From assembly GCF_016863175.1 (NCBI RefSeq), contig NZ_BOOJ01000012.1, forward strand, positions 1 through 64,000: DNA of 64,000 bases, read 5' to 3'. A model generated the notes under the pieces. It was not told the origin of the DNA. It ran no database searches and saw only the letters and a list, made by a program, of their open reading frames with translations. Positions within the stretch are counted from its first letter, which is position 1; each line of letters starts with the position of its first letter. The stretch is from Paraplanobispora siamensis. Its GTDB lineage: Bacteria > Actinomycetota > Actinomycetes > Streptosporangiales > Streptosporangiaceae. Shown piece after piece: positions 1 through 8,664 of the stretch. Position numbers and translations under genes: made by a program.

Positions 1-90
1 GGACGCACAGAAGCGGGCGGACGCACAGAAGCGGGCGGACGCACAGAAGCGGGCGGACGCACGGAAGCGGGCGGACGCACGGAAGCGGGC
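1..90. repeat. Five tandem 18-bp units at the window edge
   Basis: Five head-to-tail copies of an 18-bp unit (ggacgcacagaagcgggc). Copies 1-3 are identical and copies 4-5 share an a-to-g change. Because 18 is a multiple of three, one plus-strand frame reads DAQKRA x3 then DARKRA x2, and it stays open from the window edge through the hairpin that follows. It could be the helical tail of a protein starting outside the window. The frame runs straight through a terminator, and other arrays here sit just after stop codons, so a non-coding minisatellite is more likely. Confidence 0.85.
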
Positions 91-101
91 GGACATGCGA
101 G

Positions 102-137
102 AACCGCCCCGCACGGAGTGTTCCGTGCGGGGCGGTT
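102..137. terminator. Hairpin terminator of the fatty-acid operon
   Basis: A perfect 16-bp inverted repeat (AACCGCCCCGCACGGA and its complement) around a GTGT loop, 28 bp beyond the accD stop codon. The arms end in AA/TT, giving short U-runs on both strands. It can end the minus-strand fab operon and any plus-strand gene entering from the left. Confidence 0.85.
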
Positions 138-164
138 TCGTCGATCCGGGTCCGCCGCTCCGAG

Positions 165-1589
165 TCAGAGCGGGATGTTGCCGTGCGCGCCCCTGGCGGG
201 GGTGGCCTGGGCGAGGACCTTGGCGATGGCGCCGCGGGTCTCCTCGGGCTTGATCACCTCGTCCACCACGCCGAGCTCGATGGCCCGGTCGAGGCCGCCG
301 GCCGTGATCTCGTGCTCCTCGGCGAGCCTGGTCTCCAGGGCCGCGCGCTCCTCCTCCGGAGCCGCGGCCAGCTCGCGGCGCTTGAGGATGCGCACCGCGG
401 CGACCGCGCCCATGACGGCGATCTGGGCGGTCGGCCAGGACAGGACCCTGGTGGCGCCCAGCGAGCGGGAGTTCATCGCGATGTAGGCGCCGCCGTACGC
501 CTTGCGGGTCACCAGCGTGACGCGCGGCACCGAGGCCTCGGCGAAGGCGTGCAGCAGCTTGGCGCCGCGGCGGACCACGCCGTCGTGCTCCTGGCCGACG
601 CCGGGCAGGTAACCGGGGACGTCCACCAGGACGACCAGCGGAACGCCGAAGGCATCGCACATCCGCACGAACCTGGCGGCCTTCTCGGCCGAGGCCGAGT
701 CCAGGCAACCGCCCAGGCGCATCGGGTTGTTGGCGATCACTCCGATGGTCCGGCCCCCGAGGCGGCCCAGCGTGGTGACGATGTTCGGCGCCCACTTGGG
801 GTGCAGCTCCACGCCCGGCTCGTCGAGCAGGCCCTTGACCAGGGGCTTGACGTCGTAGGCGCGGCGGACGTTGTCAGGGAGCAGGTCGGAGAAGTCGACC
901 TCGTCGACCTCGGTGCGGATGCGGCCCTGGTGGCCCAGGAGCACCGCCAGGCGCCGGGCCTGGACGTAGGCGTCGGTCTCGCTCTTGGCGACCACGTGCA
1001 CGACACCGCTGCGCTTGCTGTGCGGCTCCGGCCCGCCGAGCGCCGCCATGTCGATCTGCTCGCCGGTGACGCTGCGGACCACGTCGGGACCGGTGACGAA
1101 GATGCGGCCCTCGTCGGCCAGGATCACGATGTCGGTCAGCGCGGGACCGTAGGCGGCGCCGCCGGCCGCGGGGCCGACCACCACCGACAGCTGCGGGACC
1201 ACGCCGGAGGCGCGGGTCATCGCGGCGAACACGCGGCCGACCGCGTGCAGCGACTCGACGCCCTCGGCCAGGCGGGCGCCGCCGGAGTGCCACACGCCGA
1301 CGATCGGGACCCGCTCGCGGACCGCGACGTCGTAGGCGTGCACGATGTGCTCGCAGCCCTCGCTGCCCATCGCGCCGCCCTGGACGCGGGCGTCGCTGCA
1401 GAACACCACGACCGGCACGCCCTCCATGCGGCCCATCGCCGCGAGCACGCCGCTGCGGTCCACCGGCGTGATCAGCCGGATCGACCCTTCGTCGAGGATC
1501 GCCGCCAGGCGGACCTGGGGATCCCTGGGATCGGCGGCCTCCTTGTCGGAGGCCTCTGGCGCCACCCTGTTGTCGAGCACGGTCATCAC
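165..1589 (-). CDS. accD: Acyl-CoA carboxylase carboxyltransferase subunit (AccD)
   Basis: Carboxyltransferase (beta) subunit of acetyl/propionyl-CoA carboxylase, which moves the biotin-bound carboxyl group to acyl-CoA to make malonyl-CoA for chain elongation. The 474 residues hold both crotonase-fold halves: HSGGARLAEG near residue 101 and GPAAGGAAYGPALTD near 139 in the first, and NNPMRLGG, DVPGYLPG and RKAYGGAYIAM in the second. No zinc ribbon is seen, as expected of the actinobacterial AccD4-6 type. The gene starts 10 bp after the fabF stop, at GTG 1589 or the next codon ATG 1586, with AGGGAG in front, so it is the last gene of the fab operon. The layout recalls mycobacterial accD6 at the end of the FAS II operon. 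No biotin-carrier subunit lies nearby. Confidence 0.93.
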   Translation of the reverse strand: MMTVLDNRVAPEASDKEAADPRDPQVRLAAILDEGSIRLITPVDRSGVLAAMGRMEGVPVVVFCSDARVQGGAMGSEGCEHIVHAYDVAVRERVPIVGVWHSGGARLAEGVESLHAVGRVFAAMTRASGVVPQLSVVVGPAAGGAAYGPALTDIVILADEGRIFVTGPDVVRSVTGEQIDMAALGGPEPHSKRSGVVHVVAKSETDAYVQARRLAVLLGHQGRIRTEVDEVDFSDLLPDNVRRAYDVKPLVKGLLDEPGVELHPKWAPNIVTTLGRLGGRTIGVIANNPMRLGGCLDSASAEKAARFVRMCDAFGVPLVVLVDVPGYLPGVGQEHDGVVRRGAKLLHAFAEASVPRVTLVTRKAYGGAYIAMNSRSLGATRVLSWPTAQIAVMGAVAAVRILKRRELAAAPEEERAALETRLAEEHEITAGGLDRAIELGVVDEVIKPEETRGAIAKVLAQATPARGAHGNIPL

Positions 1590-1599
1590 AGGCTCCCTG

Positions 1600-2832
1600 T
1601 CAGACAGTGGTGAAGGCGACGGCGACGTCGTGTCCGCCGAACCCGAAGGAGTTGTTGATCGCCGCGATCCGGCCGCCCGGCAGCTCGCGCGGAGCGCCGA
1701 GAACGAGGTCCACCTCGATGCCGTCGTCGAGGTCGTCGACGTTGATCGTTCCGGGGGCGGTCCGCTCGTGCAGCGCCAGGACCGTGAAGACCGACTCGAT
1801 GCCCCCGGCTCCGCCCAGCAGGTGGCCGGTCATCGACTTGGTGGCGGTCACCAGGGGGTGCCCGCCGATGACCTCCTTGATCGCGACGGTCTCCACCACG
1901 TCACCCGCGGGGGTGGACGTGGCGTGCGCGTTGACGTGCTTGACGTCCTCACCGGTCAGGCCGGCGTTCGCCAGGGCGCGCCGCATGGCGAGCATGACCC
2001 CGGCGCCGGTCGGCTCCGGCTGGGCGATGTGGTGGGCGTCGGCGGAGTAGCCGACACCGGCGGCGACCGCGTAGATCGTGGCGCCGCGTGCGCGGGCGTG
2101 CTCCTCCGACTCCAGGACCACGATGCCGGCGCCCTCGCCGAGCACGAACCCGTCGCGGCCCTTGTCCCAGGGCCGGGAGGCGCCCTGCGGGTCGTCGTTG
2201 CGGGTGGACATGGCCCGCATCGCGGCGAACGAGCCGATGTTCAGCGGGTGGATGGCCGCCTCGGTGCCGCCGGCCACGACCACGTCGGCCCGGCCGGAGC
2301 GGATCATCTCGATGGCGTAGCCGATCGACTCCGCGCCGGTGGCGCAGGCGCTGACGGTGGCGTGCACGCCCGCCCGCGCACCGATCTCGATGCCGATCCA
2401 GCCCGCGGGGCCGTTCGGCATGAGCATCGGGACGGTGAACGGCGACAGCCGCTGCCAGCCCTTCTCCTTGAAGGTGTCGTAGGCGGACAGGATCGTGGTG
2501 ATGCCGCCGATCCCGCTGCCCACGACCACGCCGAGCCGTTCGGGGTCGACCTTCTCGATGCCGGCGTGCGCCCAGGCCTCACGGGCCGCGACGAGCGCGA
2601 GCTGTTCGGCCCGGTCCAGCCGGCGGGCCTCGGGGCGGGGCAGGACCTCGGTCGGATCCACGGCGGCCACGGCGGCGAACTTCACCGGGACGGAGTCGAC
2701 CCAGTCCTCGGTGAGGGTTCGGACTCCCGACCGACCGGCGAGGAGTGCCGACCAGGTCGATGCGACGTCCCCACCGAGGGGCGTCGTCGCGCCGAGCCCG
2801 GTGACGACGACACGTACCTGGTCTGTACTCAC
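1600..2832 (-). CDS. fabF: 3-oxoacyl-ACP synthase II (FabF)
   Basis: Condensing enzyme of dissociated (type II) fatty-acid synthesis; it extends acyl-ACP with malonyl-ACP in the cytosol. The 410 residues match the family length. The nucleophile is Cys163 in TVSACATGAES, with His303 in NAHATSTPAGD, Lys332 in TKSMTGH and His337; the glycine-rich NNSFGFGGHD lies near the end. The GTG start is preceded by AAGGAG at 9 bp. It lies 96 bp after acpP and 10 bp before accD. NAHATST instead of the common NAHGTST is a small variation that keeps the catalytic histidine. Confidence 0.95.
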   Translation of the reverse strand: MSTDQVRVVVTGLGATTPLGGDVASTWSALLAGRSGVRTLTEDWVDSVPVKFAAVAAVDPTEVLPRPEARRLDRAEQLALVAAREAWAHAGIEKVDPERLGVVVGSGIGGITTILSAYDTFKEKGWQRLSPFTVPMLMPNGPAGWIGIEIGARAGVHATVSACATGAESIGYAIEMIRSGRADVVVAGGTEAAIHPLNIGSFAAMRAMSTRNDDPQGASRPWDKGRDGFVLGEGAGIVVLESEEHARARGATIYAVAAGVGYSADAHHIAQPEPTGAGVMLAMRRALANAGLTGEDVKHVNAHATSTPAGDVVETVAIKEVIGGHPLVTATKSMTGHLLGGAGGIESVFTVLALHERTAPGTINVDDLDDGIEVDLVLGAPRELPGGRIAAINNSFGFGGHDVAVAFTTV

Positions 2833-2928
2833 GGTTTTGCGCTCCTTGTGTTCGCGGATCGTTGGAGGGGTGCCGGACGCCGGAGCGGCCGGGCCAGGAG
2901 GTGCGGTGCCGGCACCTCCCGGCTCCGG

Positions 2929-3168
2929 TCAGCCCTGGATGAAGGCGATGACGTCCTTGACGGTCTTGAGGTTCTTGAGCTGGTCATCGGGGATCTCGAC
3001 GCCGAACTCGTCCTGGGCGGCGACGGCGATCTCGACCATGGACAGCGAGTCGATGTCGAGGTCGTCCACGAAGCTCTTCTCCGGGGTGACCTCGGCCGCC
3101 GGGATGCCGGTGATCTCGTTGATGATCTTGCCGATGCCAGCGAGGATCTCCTGCTCGGTCATGGCCAT
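2929..3168 (-). CDS. acpP: Acyl carrier protein
   Basis: A 79-residue acyl carrier protein that carries growing acyl chains on a phosphopantetheine arm. The attachment site is Ser41 in DLDIDSLSMVE. The protein is acidic and four-helical in pattern, ending LKTVKDVIAFIQG. The start at ATG 3168 (MAMTEQ) is chosen because AAGGAG lies about 10 bp upstream; an upstream extension to 3228 would be unlike any ACP, and the second ATG (MTEQ) is the alternative. It lies between fabH and fabF in the order usual for streptomycetes, fabD-fabH-acpP-fabF. Confidence 0.95.
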   Translation of the reverse strand: MAMTEQEILAGIGKIINEITGIPAAEVTPEKSFVDDLDIDSLSMVEIAVAAQDEFGVEIPDDQLKNLKTVKDVIAFIQG

Positions 3169-3229
3169 GTCGCTTGTTCTCCTTGAGTAGGGTTTTTCCG
3201 GTTCTGCGCGGCGGGGCCGCGCAAGCATT

Positions 3230-4186
3230 TCAGGGGATCTCGATGACCTGACCGGCGTAGGTCAGGCCGGCGCCGAAGCCGAACAGCAGCGCGAGCCCGC
3301 CGGAGCGGACCTCGCCGCGCTCGATCATCCGCGACAGCGCCATCGGGATCGAGGCGGCGGAGGTGTTGCCCGCCAGCACGATGTCCCTGGCGATGACGGC
3401 GTTGTCGGCGCCGATCTTGCGGGCGATGGCTTCGATGATGCGCAGGTTGGCCTGGTGGGGCACGAAGGCGGCGAGGTCGGCGGGATCCACCCCGGCACGC
3501 TCGCACGCCTGCCTGGCCACCGGGTGAAGCGCCGTGGTGGCCCAGCGGAACACGGTCTGGCCTTCCTGATGCAGGAAGGAGTTGCGGTCCTTGATGATGA
3601 TCGCGTCGGACCTGTCGCCGTCGCTGCCCCACACCACCGGGCCGATGCCGGGGGTGTCGGAGGGGCCGACCACCGCCGCGCCTGCGCCGTCGGCGAAGAT
3701 CACCGAGGTGGCCCGGTCGTTCCAGTCGATCCAGGGAGAGAACTTCTCGGTGCCGACGACCAGGACGTTGGTGGCCGAGCCCGCGCGGATGGTGTCGTTG
3801 GCCACCGCCAGCGCGTAGCAGAAGCCGGAGCAGGCGGTGTTGACGTCGAACGCACCGGGGGCGTCGATGCCCAGCCGGGCGGCCACCCGGCCGGCGGCGT
3901 TGGGGATCTGCGTCTCCAGCGTGCAGGTGGCGACGATCACCAGGTCGATGTCGGCGGCGGACAGGCCGCTGGCGGCCAGGGCCTTGCCGCCCGCCTGCAC
4001 GGCCAGGTCGATCTCCGTCTCGGAGGGCGGGGCGATGCGGCGCTCCTTGATGCCGACCCGGCTCTGGATCCACTCGTCGTTGGTGTCGATGGTCTTGGCC
4101 AGGTCGTCGTTGGTCACCACGTTGGACGGCTGGTAGTGGCCGAAGGCCAGGATCTTCGCGCCCGGGGCACCCTGTGAGATCTTCAT
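3230..4186 (-). CDS. fabH: 3-oxoacyl-ACP synthase III (FabH)
   Basis: Starts fatty-acid synthesis by condensing an acyl-CoA primer with malonyl-ACP. The 318 residues contain the Cys-His-Asn triad of the family: Cys119 in VNTACSGF, His244 in FVPHQANLRIIEA and Asn274 in LAGNTSAAS. The C-terminus LLFGFGAGLTYAGQV is typical. In actinomycetes this enzyme usually prefers branched or short acyl-CoA primers; that preference is family knowledge and cannot be read here. A 54-bp spacer with GAGGAG separates it from fabD. Confidence 0.95.
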   Translation of the reverse strand: MKISQGAPGAKILAFGHYQPSNVVTNDDLAKTIDTNDEWIQSRVGIKERRIAPPSETEIDLAVQAGGKALAASGLSAADIDLVIVATCTLETQIPNAAGRVAARLGIDAPGAFDVNTACSGFCYALAVANDTIRAGSATNVLVVGTEKFSPWIDWNDRATSVIFADGAGAAVVGPSDTPGIGPVVWGSDGDRSDAIIIKDRNSFLHQEGQTVFRWATTALHPVARQACERAGVDPADLAAFVPHQANLRIIEAIARKIGADNAVIARDIVLAGNTSAASIPMALSRMIERGEVRSGGLALLFGFGAGLTYAGQVIEIP

Positions 4187-4240
4187 GCGTCGCTCACCGC
4201 TCCTCGTTCGCTGTGTGGTCCGTGTCCGGTCGCTGCCGGG

Positions 4241-5167
4241 TCACCCGAGAACCTCCCGGGCGGCGTCCAGGTCGTCGGGCGTCTTCAGCGCGACGGTGGT
4301 GGTGCCGCGCAGGGCACGCTTGGCCAGGCCGGTGAGGGTGCCGCCGGGCAGAAGCTCGATCATGGCGGTGACGCCCCGCTCGGCCATCGTGGCCATGCAG
4401 GCGTCCCAGCGGACGGGGTTGGCGACCTGGTTGATCAGCCGCTCCATGAAGTCGGTACCGCCGGTGACCGCCGCGCCGTCGGCGTTGGACAGCAGCGTGA
4501 CGGCCGGGTCCTGCGGGGTGATGGAGGCGGCGGCCTTGCGCAGCGCGTCGACGGCCGGGGCCATGTGCGCGGTGTGGAAGGCGCCGGCGACCGACAGGGG
4601 GATCAGCCGGGCCCTGGCCGGAGGCTCGGCGGTGAATGCCGCCAGCCTCTCCGCCGTGCCGCCGGCCACGACCTGGCCGGCGCCGTTGACGTTGGCCGGG
4701 GTCAGGCCGTGCTTGTCGATCGCGGCGAGCACGTCGTCCTCGACGCCGCCGAGCACCGCGATCATGCCGGTCTCGGTGACCGCGGCGGCCTCGGCCATGG
4801 CGCGGCCGCGCTCGCGGACCAGGGCGATGGCCTGCTCGGCGGTGAGGACGCCCGCCAGGACGGCGGCGGTCAGCTCGCCGACGCTGTGGCCGGCGACCAG
4901 GCCGGGGACGGTCCCGGCGGGACGGTCCGCGCCGGGAAGGACGCCCAGGGCCTCGGCGGCGGCCAGTCCGGCGGCCACGAGGAGCGGCTGGGCGACCGCG
5001 GTGTCACGGATCTCGTCCGCGTCGGCGGTGGTCCCGTAGGCGATCAGGTCGAGGCCTGCGACCTCCGACCATGCGGACATGCGGTCCGCCAGGCCCGGTA
5101 TTTCGAGCCAGGGGGTCAGGAAGCCTGGGGTCTGGGCGCCTTGGCCCGGAGCGACGATGACGAGCAC
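4241..5167 (-). CDS. fabD: Malonyl-CoA:ACP transacylase (FabD)
   Basis: Transfers malonyl from CoA to the acyl carrier protein and so feeds FabH and FabF. The 308 residues open with the family signature VIVAPGQGAQ. The nucleophile is Ser95 in AGHSVGELTA, and the paired histidine is His198 in GAFHTAHM. The GTG start at 5167 has only a weak Shine-Dalgarno (GGCAGG). It is the first structural gene of the operon; the 117-bp spacer separating it from the regulator carries a dyad likely to be a control site. Confidence 0.94.
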   Translation of the reverse strand: MLVIVAPGQGAQTPGFLTPWLEIPGLADRMSAWSEVAGLDLIAYGTTADADEIRDTAVAQPLLVAAGLAAAEALGVLPGADRPAGTVPGLVAGHSVGELTAAVLAGVLTAEQAIALVRERGRAMAEAAAVTETGMIAVLGGVEDDVLAAIDKHGLTPANVNGAGQVVAGGTAERLAAFTAEPPARARLIPLSVAGAFHTAHMAPAVDALRKAAASITPQDPAVTLLSNADGAAVTGGTDFMERLINQVANPVRWDACMATMAERGVTAMIELLPGGTLTGLAKRALRGTTTVALKTPDDLDAAREVLG

Positions 5168-5237
5168 GAAATCCAGCCTGCCCTGTAGAGGTCCACCACA
5201 CGGATAGAGATCCGAATGAACATTGTCCGTAATCTTT

Positions 5238-5252
5238 TGTAGGGAACCTACA
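5238..5252. promoter_or_regulatory. Dyad upstream of fabD, candidate regulator site
   Basis: TGTAGG-GAA-CCTACA, a perfect 6-bp inverted repeat with a 3-bp spacer, 71 bp upstream of the fabD start in an otherwise empty spacer. Its place between the PucR-type regulator and fabD makes it a candidate binding site for that regulator. This is inferred from position and symmetry only. Confidence 0.4.
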
Positions 5253-5284
5253 GCGAAGGTTTCGCAGACGTTAAGTAAGGGCGA

Positions 5285-6442
5285 TCATGTCGTGCTCGTC
5301 TCGGCCAGCCGACCGAGAATGAGGCCCACCTGGAGGGTGAAGGCCGAGCGGCCCTCCGTGGGCTGGTAGCCGGTCAGCTCCGTGATCTTACGCAGACGGT
5401 AGCGCACCGTGTTGGGATGGACGAAGAGCAACCGGGCCGTCGCCTCCAGGGAGGTGCCCTGCTCCAGATAGGTGGCCAGCGTGTCGAGCAGCGGCGTGCC
5501 CATCAGCGGGAGATAGACGTGCTCGATCAGCTGCGCCCTGGCGTCCTCGTCACCGTCGATGGCCCGCTCGGCCAGCAGGTCCTCGGCGTGGACGGGCCGG
5601 GGGGCGTCCGGCCAACCGGAGGCGGCCCGCAGCCCGGCGATCGCGGCGCGCGCCGAGCTGGCGGCCGTGTGCAGGTCGCTCACCTCGGGCCCGATCACGA
5701 TCGGGCCCGGCCCGAAGCGCGGCACCACGTGCTTGGCCGCGGCGCTGACGCTGTCGGCCCCGCCCACGATCACGATGAGCTGGTCGCCCTGGACGCCGGC
5801 CAGCATGTCCATCCCGACCCTGCGGCCCCGGTCGCGCAGCCCGTCTATCACCGCCTGCGGGTCGTCGTCGGGCGCGAGGCCGGCCAGCACGACCACCGGC
5901 GAGGAGGTCCAGCCCAGCGCGGCGGCCCACGAGTGCAGGCCGTCGTCCACCTCGCCGCGGACCAGCGCGTCCACGATCAGCGCCTCCAGGCGCGCGTCCC
6001 ACGCCCCGCGGGCCTCCGCCTCGCGGGCGTAGACGTGCGCGGCGGCGAAGGCGACGTCCCGCGTGTAGCGGAGCATCGCCTGCTGGAGCTGGTCCTCCCC
6101 GCCCGGCGCGGCCAGCTCCTTCGTCTGCGCCTCGACCACCTCGACCACGATCCGGACGATGTCCACGGTCTGCTGCAGGGAGATGGAGCGCTTGAGCTCC
6201 CGGGGCGCGGTGCCGAAGAACTCGATGCTGGGCGTGGGCCGTTCGCGTCCGGCGTGCTGGAACCACTCCACGAAGGCGGCGATCCCCGCCTGGGCGACCA
6301 GCCCGACCCAGGACCTGTCCTCGGCGGACAGCGCGCGGAACCACGGCAGCCGCTCGTCCATCCGGGCCATGGCCGCCGTGCCGAGGGAGCCCATGGCCCG
6401 TTCGAGCCTGCGCGTGGTGTCCTCGCGGATCCGATCGTTCAC
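5285..6442 (-). CDS. fasR: PucR-type regulator of fatty-acid genes (FasR-like)
   Basis: A 385-residue regulator with a PucR-type C-terminal helix-turn-helix (ATARLLFVHPNTVRYRLRKI near residues 335-355). The larger N-terminal part is not recognised in detail and carries a central stretch resembling the GGDEF-like domain of the CdaR/PucR group. The gene lies directly before fabD on the same strand, which is where streptomycetes carry FasR, an activator of the fab operon. The symbol rests on that synteny. The GTG start has no obvious Shine-Dalgarno. It is the first gene of the fab region; the preceding DUF350 gene also runs on the minus strand, 60 bp away. Confidence 0.8.
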   Translation of the reverse strand: MNDRIREDTTRRLERAMGSLGTAAMARMDERLPWFRALSAEDRSWVGLVAQAGIAAFVEWFQHAGRERPTPSIEFFGTAPRELKRSISLQQTVDIVRIVVEVVEAQTKELAAPGGEDQLQQAMLRYTRDVAFAAAHVYAREAEARGAWDARLEALIVDALVRGEVDDGLHSWAAALGWTSSPVVVLAGLAPDDDPQAVIDGLRDRGRRVGMDMLAGVQGDQLIVIVGGADSVSAAAKHVVPRFGPGPIVIGPEVSDLHTAASSARAAIAGLRAASGWPDAPRPVHAEDLLAERAIDGDEDARAQLIEHVYLPLMGTPLLDTLATYLEQGTSLEATARLLFVHPNTVRYRLRKITELTGYQPTEGRSAFTLQVGLILGRLAETSTT

Positions 6443-6502
6443 GACATAAGAGTGCCAGCTCCACGCCGATGCGCCAGCCGCGCCCCCGCGCCCGGAGGGC
6501 GC

Positions 6503-6982
6503 CTAGATGACGGCGACGGCGGTGATCAGGCCGATGGCCAGGTGGGTGACGGCGAGCAGGCGCGTGCCGGGCTGGAGCTCCCGCTCGGAGACCAGCGTGC
6601 GGACGGAGATCCCGGCGGCCAGGTCGAACACGATCATCGCCACGGTCTGTACGGCGATGCCGACCAGCCCGTAGACCAGCGTCGCCAGCAGCCCCTCGTG
6701 CAGCGCCCCGCCGGAGGACCAGATGGAGGCCGCGACGATCAGGCCGACGGCGATCAGCCCGGAGGAGGTGAGCAGGGTGGCGTTGGGGTTGCGGTCGGTC
6801 TTGATCAGCTGGCTGAGCTTGCCGGGGATGGCCAGGTCGATCACGTAGAAGCCGATGATCAGCAGGATCACGCCGAGCGCCGCGTAGGAGGCGATGGCGA
6901 GAGCGTCCCGCAGGAGGGTCTCGGCGAGGGAGATGGTGCCGGTCGTCTCGGGAAGCGGGGCCGGCTGCGGGCTGGGAGTCAT
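6503..6982 (-). CDS. DUF350 membrane protein (YjfL-like)
   Basis: A 159-residue membrane protein with four hydrophobic segments (about residues 30-50, 70-90, 100-122 and 140-159) and the DUF350 pattern: FYVIDLAIPGKL after the first segment and an A-x-x-I-x-R repeat-like middle. Function is unknown. It lies 79 bp after the ATP-grasp gene and is the third gene of a set whose other members are a GspS-like enzyme and a DUF1190-like small protein. In Escherichia coli the same three families form yjfL-yjfM-yjfC, so a shared membrane-linked role is likely. Confidence 0.8.
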   Translation of the reverse strand: MTPSPQPAPLPETTGTISLAETLLRDALAIASYAALGVILLIIGFYVIDLAIPGKLSQLIKTDRNPNATLLTSSGLIAVGLIVAASIWSSGGALHEGLLATLVYGLVGIAVQTVAMIVFDLAAGISVRTLVSERELQPGTRLLAVTHLAIGLITAVAVI

Positions 6983-7061
6983 ATGGGTTCTCTCCGGGCG
7001 GTGAAGGTTGATGTTTGCGAGGCTGAAGGGGCCGGGGTGCTGGGCGGCACCAATCCTGCCC

Positions 7062-8222
7062 TCACAACTCGATGCGGTGGGGCACGAAGGACGACGTGTC
7101 GTCGGTTATCCAGCCCGGGGTCTCACGGATGCCGAGTCCGGCGGCCTCGTCGTGGACCACCCAGGCGCCGAGCACCGGCCGGTAGTCGTCGAAGACGGGC
7201 AGCGCCTCGAACGCCTGGTAGACGTATCCCTCGGCGCCGTAGGCGTCGCCGGTCCGCATGTTCCCGCCGGGGCTGACGATCCGCATGCCCGCGCCCTCCC
7301 GGCCCAGCAGCGGCTTGGCGATGTGGGCGGGCAGGTCGCGGGGGCCGTCGAGATAGGCCGGCAGCAGGTTCGGATGGCCCGGGTACAGCTCCCACAGCAC
7401 GGCCAGCAGCGCCTTGTTCGACAGCAGCATCTTCCACAGCGGCTCGATCCAGGTCATCGAGATCTGCTGGCGCACGGCCCGGTCCCCGAACGGGTCGGCG
7501 ACGACCCACTCCCAGGGGTACAGCTTGCACAGGGTGCGGATCACCCGGCGCTCCATGTCCACGAACCGGAGGTTGAGGCTGTCCCAGCCGATGTCCTCCA
7601 TGGTCACCGCGATCGTCTCCAGGCCGGCCAGGCCGGCGGTCTCCTGCAGGTAGGCGAGGGTCATCGCCTCCTCGCCGCTCTCGTCCATGTGGGTCCAGGC
7701 GAAGTGGGCGGGACCGGTGGGCAGGGTGGGGGCGATCTCCCGCCAGCGGTCGACCAGCCGCTCGTGGATGGAGTTCCACTGGTCGTCGTCCGGATAGACG
7801 TCCTTGAGCCAGAACCACTGGACGACCGAGCTCTCCAGCAGGCTGGTGGGGGTGTCGGCGTTGTACTCCAGCAGTTTGGCCGGGCCGGTCCCGTCGTAGC
7901 GCAGGTCGAAACGGCCGAACACGTGCGGGTCGCGCCGCTCCCAGGAGCGGGCGATCTCCGGGGCGACCCGTTCCGGGATGGCGAACTCGGCGTAGCGGCC
8001 CTTCTCGACGACGTGCTCCACCGCGTGCAGGCACATCCGGTGCAGCTCCTCGACCTGCTCCTCCAGGGCCAGGACCTCGTCCATGGAGAAGACGTACTGG
8101 ACGCTCTCGTCCCAGTAGGGGCGGTCCAGTCCGACGGGGTGGGCGGAACGGTGGTAGGCCAGGCCGTGACCCTCGATGATGCGCTCCCAGCCGTCCCGGG
8201 GGAGCGAGGTCTCGCGTCTCAT
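7062..8222 (-). CDS. Glutathionylspermidine-synthase-like ATP-grasp protein (YgiC/YjfC-like)
   Basis: A 386-residue protein of the C-terminal (synthetase) half type of glutathionylspermidine synthase, without the amidase domain. Visible family features are FDLRYDGTGPAKLLEYNADTPT (phosphate/Mg site, near residue 100), PLLGREGAGMRIV (ATP-grasp, near 305) and GAWVVHDEAAGLGIRE near the end. Actinomycetes do not make glutathione, so the true substrate is unlikely to be glutathionylspermidine; ligation of an amine to a peptide or cell-wall compound is one possibility. ATG 8222 is chosen because it follows the preceding gene's stop by 10 bp. The frame stays open further upstream, but only as antisense of the neighbouring gene. 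Confidence 0.85.
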   Translation of the reverse strand: MRRETSLPRDGWERIIEGHGLAYHRSAHPVGLDRPYWDESVQYVFSMDEVLALEEQVEELHRMCLHAVEHVVEKGRYAEFAIPERVAPEIARSWERRDPHVFGRFDLRYDGTGPAKLLEYNADTPTSLLESSVVQWFWLKDVYPDDDQWNSIHERLVDRWREIAPTLPTGPAHFAWTHMDESGEEAMTLAYLQETAGLAGLETIAVTMEDIGWDSLNLRFVDMERRVIRTLCKLYPWEWVVADPFGDRAVRQQISMTWIEPLWKMLLSNKALLAVLWELYPGHPNLLPAYLDGPRDLPAHIAKPLLGREGAGMRIVSPGGNMRTGDAYGAEGYVYQAFEALPVFDDYRPVLGAWVVHDEAAGLGIRETPGWITDDTSSFVPHRIEL

Positions 8223-8232
8223 CGGCGGGCGC

Positions 8233-8664
8233 TCAGCTGCTGCTGGAGCCGCGGCCGCCGAAACCGCCGCGCTGGATGACGGTGCCCTTGCGGGTGACGA
8301 TGGTGACGTCGGAGGGTTTGACGGTGGTGCCCTTGGCCACCCGCACTCCGGCGCGCGTGCCCCCGTAGTACCACCCGTAGGCGCCGTGGGATCCGCGGTA
8401 GCGGGTCTCGTCGCAGTAGTCGTCGTCCACGATCGTGTAGGACCCGTCCGGCTGGCGGCTGCTGAGGTCCACGCAGTCGGCGCCGACTTCCTCGTAGTCG
8501 TCGTCGGCCGCGCACGCGGCGATGATGCCCAGCGAGACGATGCCGATGGTGGTGATCGTGATGGCCTTGGACGCCTTGGAACCGGTCCCCTTGGAGGACT
8601 TCGAGGAGGACTCCGAGCCAGGCTTGCCGGGCGGGTTCTGAGCCATCGGGTGTTTGCGCGCCAT
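8233..8664 (-). CDS. DUF1190-like small exported or membrane protein (YgiB/YjfM-like)
   Basis: A 143-residue protein with a Ser/Lys/Gly-rich N-terminus, one hydrophobic stretch (AITITTIGIVSLGIIAAC, about residues 34-51) that could be a lipobox or membrane anchor, and an acidic segment followed by a Cys-containing domain (DCVDLSSRQPDGSY, DDDYCDETRYRG). It ends in a basic Gly-rich tail, QRGGFGGRGSSSS. The tail and the order next to a GspS-like gene match enterobacterial DUF1190 proteins, which also end in RGGFG. GGAG lies 4 bp before ATG 8664. First gene of the three-gene set; role unknown. Confidence 0.7.
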   Translation of the reverse strand: MARKHPMAQNPPGKPGSESSSKSSKGTGSKASKAITITTIGIVSLGIIAACAADDDYEEVGADCVDLSSRQPDGSYTIVDDDYCDETRYRGSHGAYGWYYGGTRAGVRVAKGTTVKPSDVTIVTRKGTVIQRGGFGGRGSSSS

